Positions 62,545 through 64,000 of a stretch of DNA of 64,000 nt are shown in pieces (position 1 is the first letter of the stretch; every line of letters starts with the position of its first letter). A model generated the notes under the pieces. That model was given only the letters and a program-made list of their open reading frames with translations. It was not told the origin of the DNA and searched no databases. Source of the DNA: Taudactylus pleione (taxonomy: Eukaryota > Chordata > Amphibia > Anura > Myobatrachidae); contig JAUIMM010000088.1 of NCBI GenBank assembly GCA_031769625.1, positions 10,545,501 through 10,609,500 on the forward strand, in the 5' to 3' direction. Both the position numbers and the translations under genes were made by a program.

Positions 62545-63459
62545 ATGGAGAAGTTTGTGGCCAGACCACAGCGTGCACCTAAAGGTCAAACTACTAAAGG
62601 GAAAGACAAAAATGCAGCCCCATCATCATCTCCTGACTCTCCTACTTCACCTCCAGCTGACAATATCCTGGACGGAGCCTCTAACTCGACTCAATTTAGT
62701 ACCGCCTCAATAGCTAAAGCCCAAGAAATATCCGAGCTTCTTTCTCCCTTGCTTGACAAAAAACTGGCTGGCCTCAAAGAAGCTATAGAATCAGCAGTTT
62801 CGCAACATAAGGAACATGGTCGACGCTTCACGGAAGCAGAACAACGTATCTCCAATGTTGAAGATGAGCTAACAGAGGCACAAAGCGTAATACGTACACA
62901 GGAATCAGCGATCTCTGCTATGCAGGAAAAATTGGAAGACTTAGAGAACAGAAATCGCCGCAACAATTTAAGGTTAATAGGCCTACCGGAATCTGTTAAG
63001 CAAAGAGATCTCATGGATTTCGTCTCTAAATGGTTACCCTCTGAGCTCAATTGCTCGGCTTCTTCCAGTACCCTCATCATAGAACGAGTTCACCGCATAG
63101 GCCCTGACCGTGCTTCTGATCAGAGAAGACCTCGGCCTGTCATAATGAAAATGTTGAATTACCTAGACAAAACTCGCATACTGGACGCCTACCGCAAATC
63201 AGAAGGCCTCACCTACCAGGGGCACAAATTGTTGTTGTTTCAGGACTTCTCATATCAGGTAGCAATGAAAAGAAGGGAATACTCTACTATTTGTAAAGCA
63301 TTATTTGATCTGGGACTGAGATTTGCATTAATGTACCCTGCGAAGCTGAAAATCCTACATAACGGCAAACAACACTTTTTCGATTCTCCATCGTCTGCAA
63401 AGACTTTTCTGGACTCTCTAACTGATCAAATTACTCCTCAAAATGATATCGTGAATTAA
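62545..63459 (+). CDS. L1 ORF1 protein, intact
   Basis: The 304-residue RNA-binding chaperone forms trimers and packages L1 RNA in the cytoplasm before reverse transcription. A Ser/Pro-rich, basic N-terminus (1-50) is followed by a coiled coil (about 57-137; LAGLKEAIESAV, FTEAEQRISNVEDEL, MQEKLEDLENRN), an RRM (about 138-205; NRRNNLRLIGLPES, ERVHRIGPDR, RPVIMKMLNYLDK) and a C-terminal domain (about 206-290; LLLFQDFSYQVAMKRREYS, ALMYPAKLKIL). This is the domain order of L1 ORF1 (Transposase_22 type) and a usual length. The start Met aligns with that of the older copy. No breaks. Confidence 0.95.
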   Translation: MEKFVARPQRAPKGQTTKGKDKNAAPSSSPDSPTSPPADNILDGASNSTQFSTASIAKAQEISELLSPLLDKKLAGLKEAIESAVSQHKEHGRRFTEAEQRISNVEDELTEAQSVIRTQESAISAMQEKLEDLENRNRRNNLRLIGLPESVKQRDLMDFVSKWLPSELNCSASSSTLIIERVHRIGPDRASDQRRPRPVIMKMLNYLDKTRILDAYRKSEGLTYQGHKLLLFQDFSYQVAMKRREYSTICKALFDLGLRFALMYPAKLKILHNGKQHFFDSPSSAKTFLDSLTDQITPQNDIVN

Positions 63460-63732
63460 GAAGATAGATTTAGTTGTACAAATCCGTCTCCTATCGCAAA
63501 CATGGAGAGTTTGTTATTGGAAATATATATCTTATGTTTGTTTTCAAGATTTCTGGTTATTTCAACAACTGCTAAACGTCAATGGCAGAATTGTCAAGAT
63601 AATCTCTGGTTTGTTGTTTTTTCCCCTTCCTTTTGCACATTTACCATTCCTCCTCTTTCCTATCCCCTTTTTTATTTTCTTTTATTTCTTTTTTTCAATT
63701 ATCGATACTTTTATACCTCACTGGGTTTAAAT

Positions 63733-63988
63733 TAGGGATGTGCAAGCTCGGATAGGTTCGAGTTTGCACGTGGAGTTCGGATTTTTCCCTCCAAAAAAAC
63801 GGAACTCAGAAAGAGGCAATACGTCATCTTACATGGACGAACATCATCATTCCTGGACAAAAGTCCAGGAATGATGATGTTCGTCCATGTAAGATGACGT
63901 TTTGCCTCTTTCTGAGTTCCGTTTTTTTGGAGGGAAAAATCCGAACTCCACGTGCAAACTCGAACCTATCCGAGCCTGCACATCCCTA
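63733..63988. mobile_element. 256-bp near-perfect palindromic MITE with hAT ends (TSD GTTTAAAT)
   Basis: It is flanked by GTTTAAAT (63,725-63,732 and 63,989-63,996), fitting nTnnnnAn. The ends are TAGGGATGTGCAAGCTCGG and CCGAGCCTGCACATCCCTA. The whole element folds around a small loop near 63,860 (GGACAAAAGTCC). Inner words GTTCGGATTT and GGCAA(T/A)ACGTCATCTT also occur in the promoter end of hAT element 2 (51,815-51,930). It is inserted in the second L1 just after ORF1. Confidence 0.93.
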
Positions 63989-64000
63989 GTTTAAATAGGC

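Larger units (their letters stand above)
61908..64000 (+). mobile_element. L1-type LINE, 5' part (second copy)
   Basis: It starts CTTCCGGTGGGCGGACC, matching the 5' end of the first L1. The 5' untranslated region (61,908-62,544) is GC-rich, with GCCACCATCTTGGATCGCGG and GCGGCCGCCATTTTGAG words. ORF1 is intact. The ORF1-ORF2 spacer follows and is interrupted by a palindromic MITE at 63,733. ORF2 lies beyond the window, so whether the element is active cannot be judged. Confidence 0.88.

Overview
The window looks like repeat-dense, gene-poor vertebrate nuclear DNA, most likely from an anuran amphibian with a large genome. I infer this from the mix of elements: L1-type LINEs, intact hAT-Ac transposons, many families of 3-bp-TSD, 8-bp-TSD and TTAA-type MITEs, a retroviral relic, and dispersed repeats of the kind common in frogs. 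Species cannot be read from the sequence. I found no convincing host gene, rRNA, tRNA or CRISPR array. The only intact protein genes belong to transposable elements.

Layout. 1-12.5 kb: MITEs of three related families with GGNCCTGATTCAG ends (called A, B and C here), a 0.9-kb CAGTGTTCTC element, and several minisatellites, the largest at 4.35-6.16 kb. 12.5-25 kb: a second CAGTGTTCTC copy; a three-level nest at 13.7-15.3 kb (interspersed repeat, then hairpin MITE, then hAT MITE); a 2.2-kb foldback element whose core holds two covarying stem-loops; a 1.7-kb long-TIR element around a minisatellite; and palindromic MITEs. 25.8-36.1 kb: a defective minus-strand provirus (gag pieces, integrase tail, env transmembrane piece), split by a 6.6-kb minus-strand L1, itself split by a family-A MITE. 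36-39.9 kb: more MITEs. 39.925-45.815 and 51.803-58.034 kb: two nearly identical hAT-Ac transposons in opposite orientation, each with exact 8-bp target duplications, an intact transposase of about 1,038 aa, and an array of exactly 160-bp repeats. 46-51.8 kb, between them: TTAA-type and hairpin MITEs. 58-64 kb: further repeats, the 5' half of a second L1 with intact ORF1, and a 256-bp near-perfect palindrome whose ends match the hAT elements.

How the parts work together. The two hAT transposases (BED finger, RNase-H-like catalytic core, hAT dimerisation domain) are plausible sources of mobility for short elements with TAGGGRTGTGC ends, such as the terminal palindrome. L1 ORF1 at 62.5 kb is intact, but its ORF2 lies outside the window; the other L1 is broken. 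The most unusual structures are the chains of hairpins in the family-A MITEs, whose stems differ between copies but stay self-complementary, and the length-locked 160-bp arrays, each unit carrying an E-box, between the hAT promoter and the start codon.
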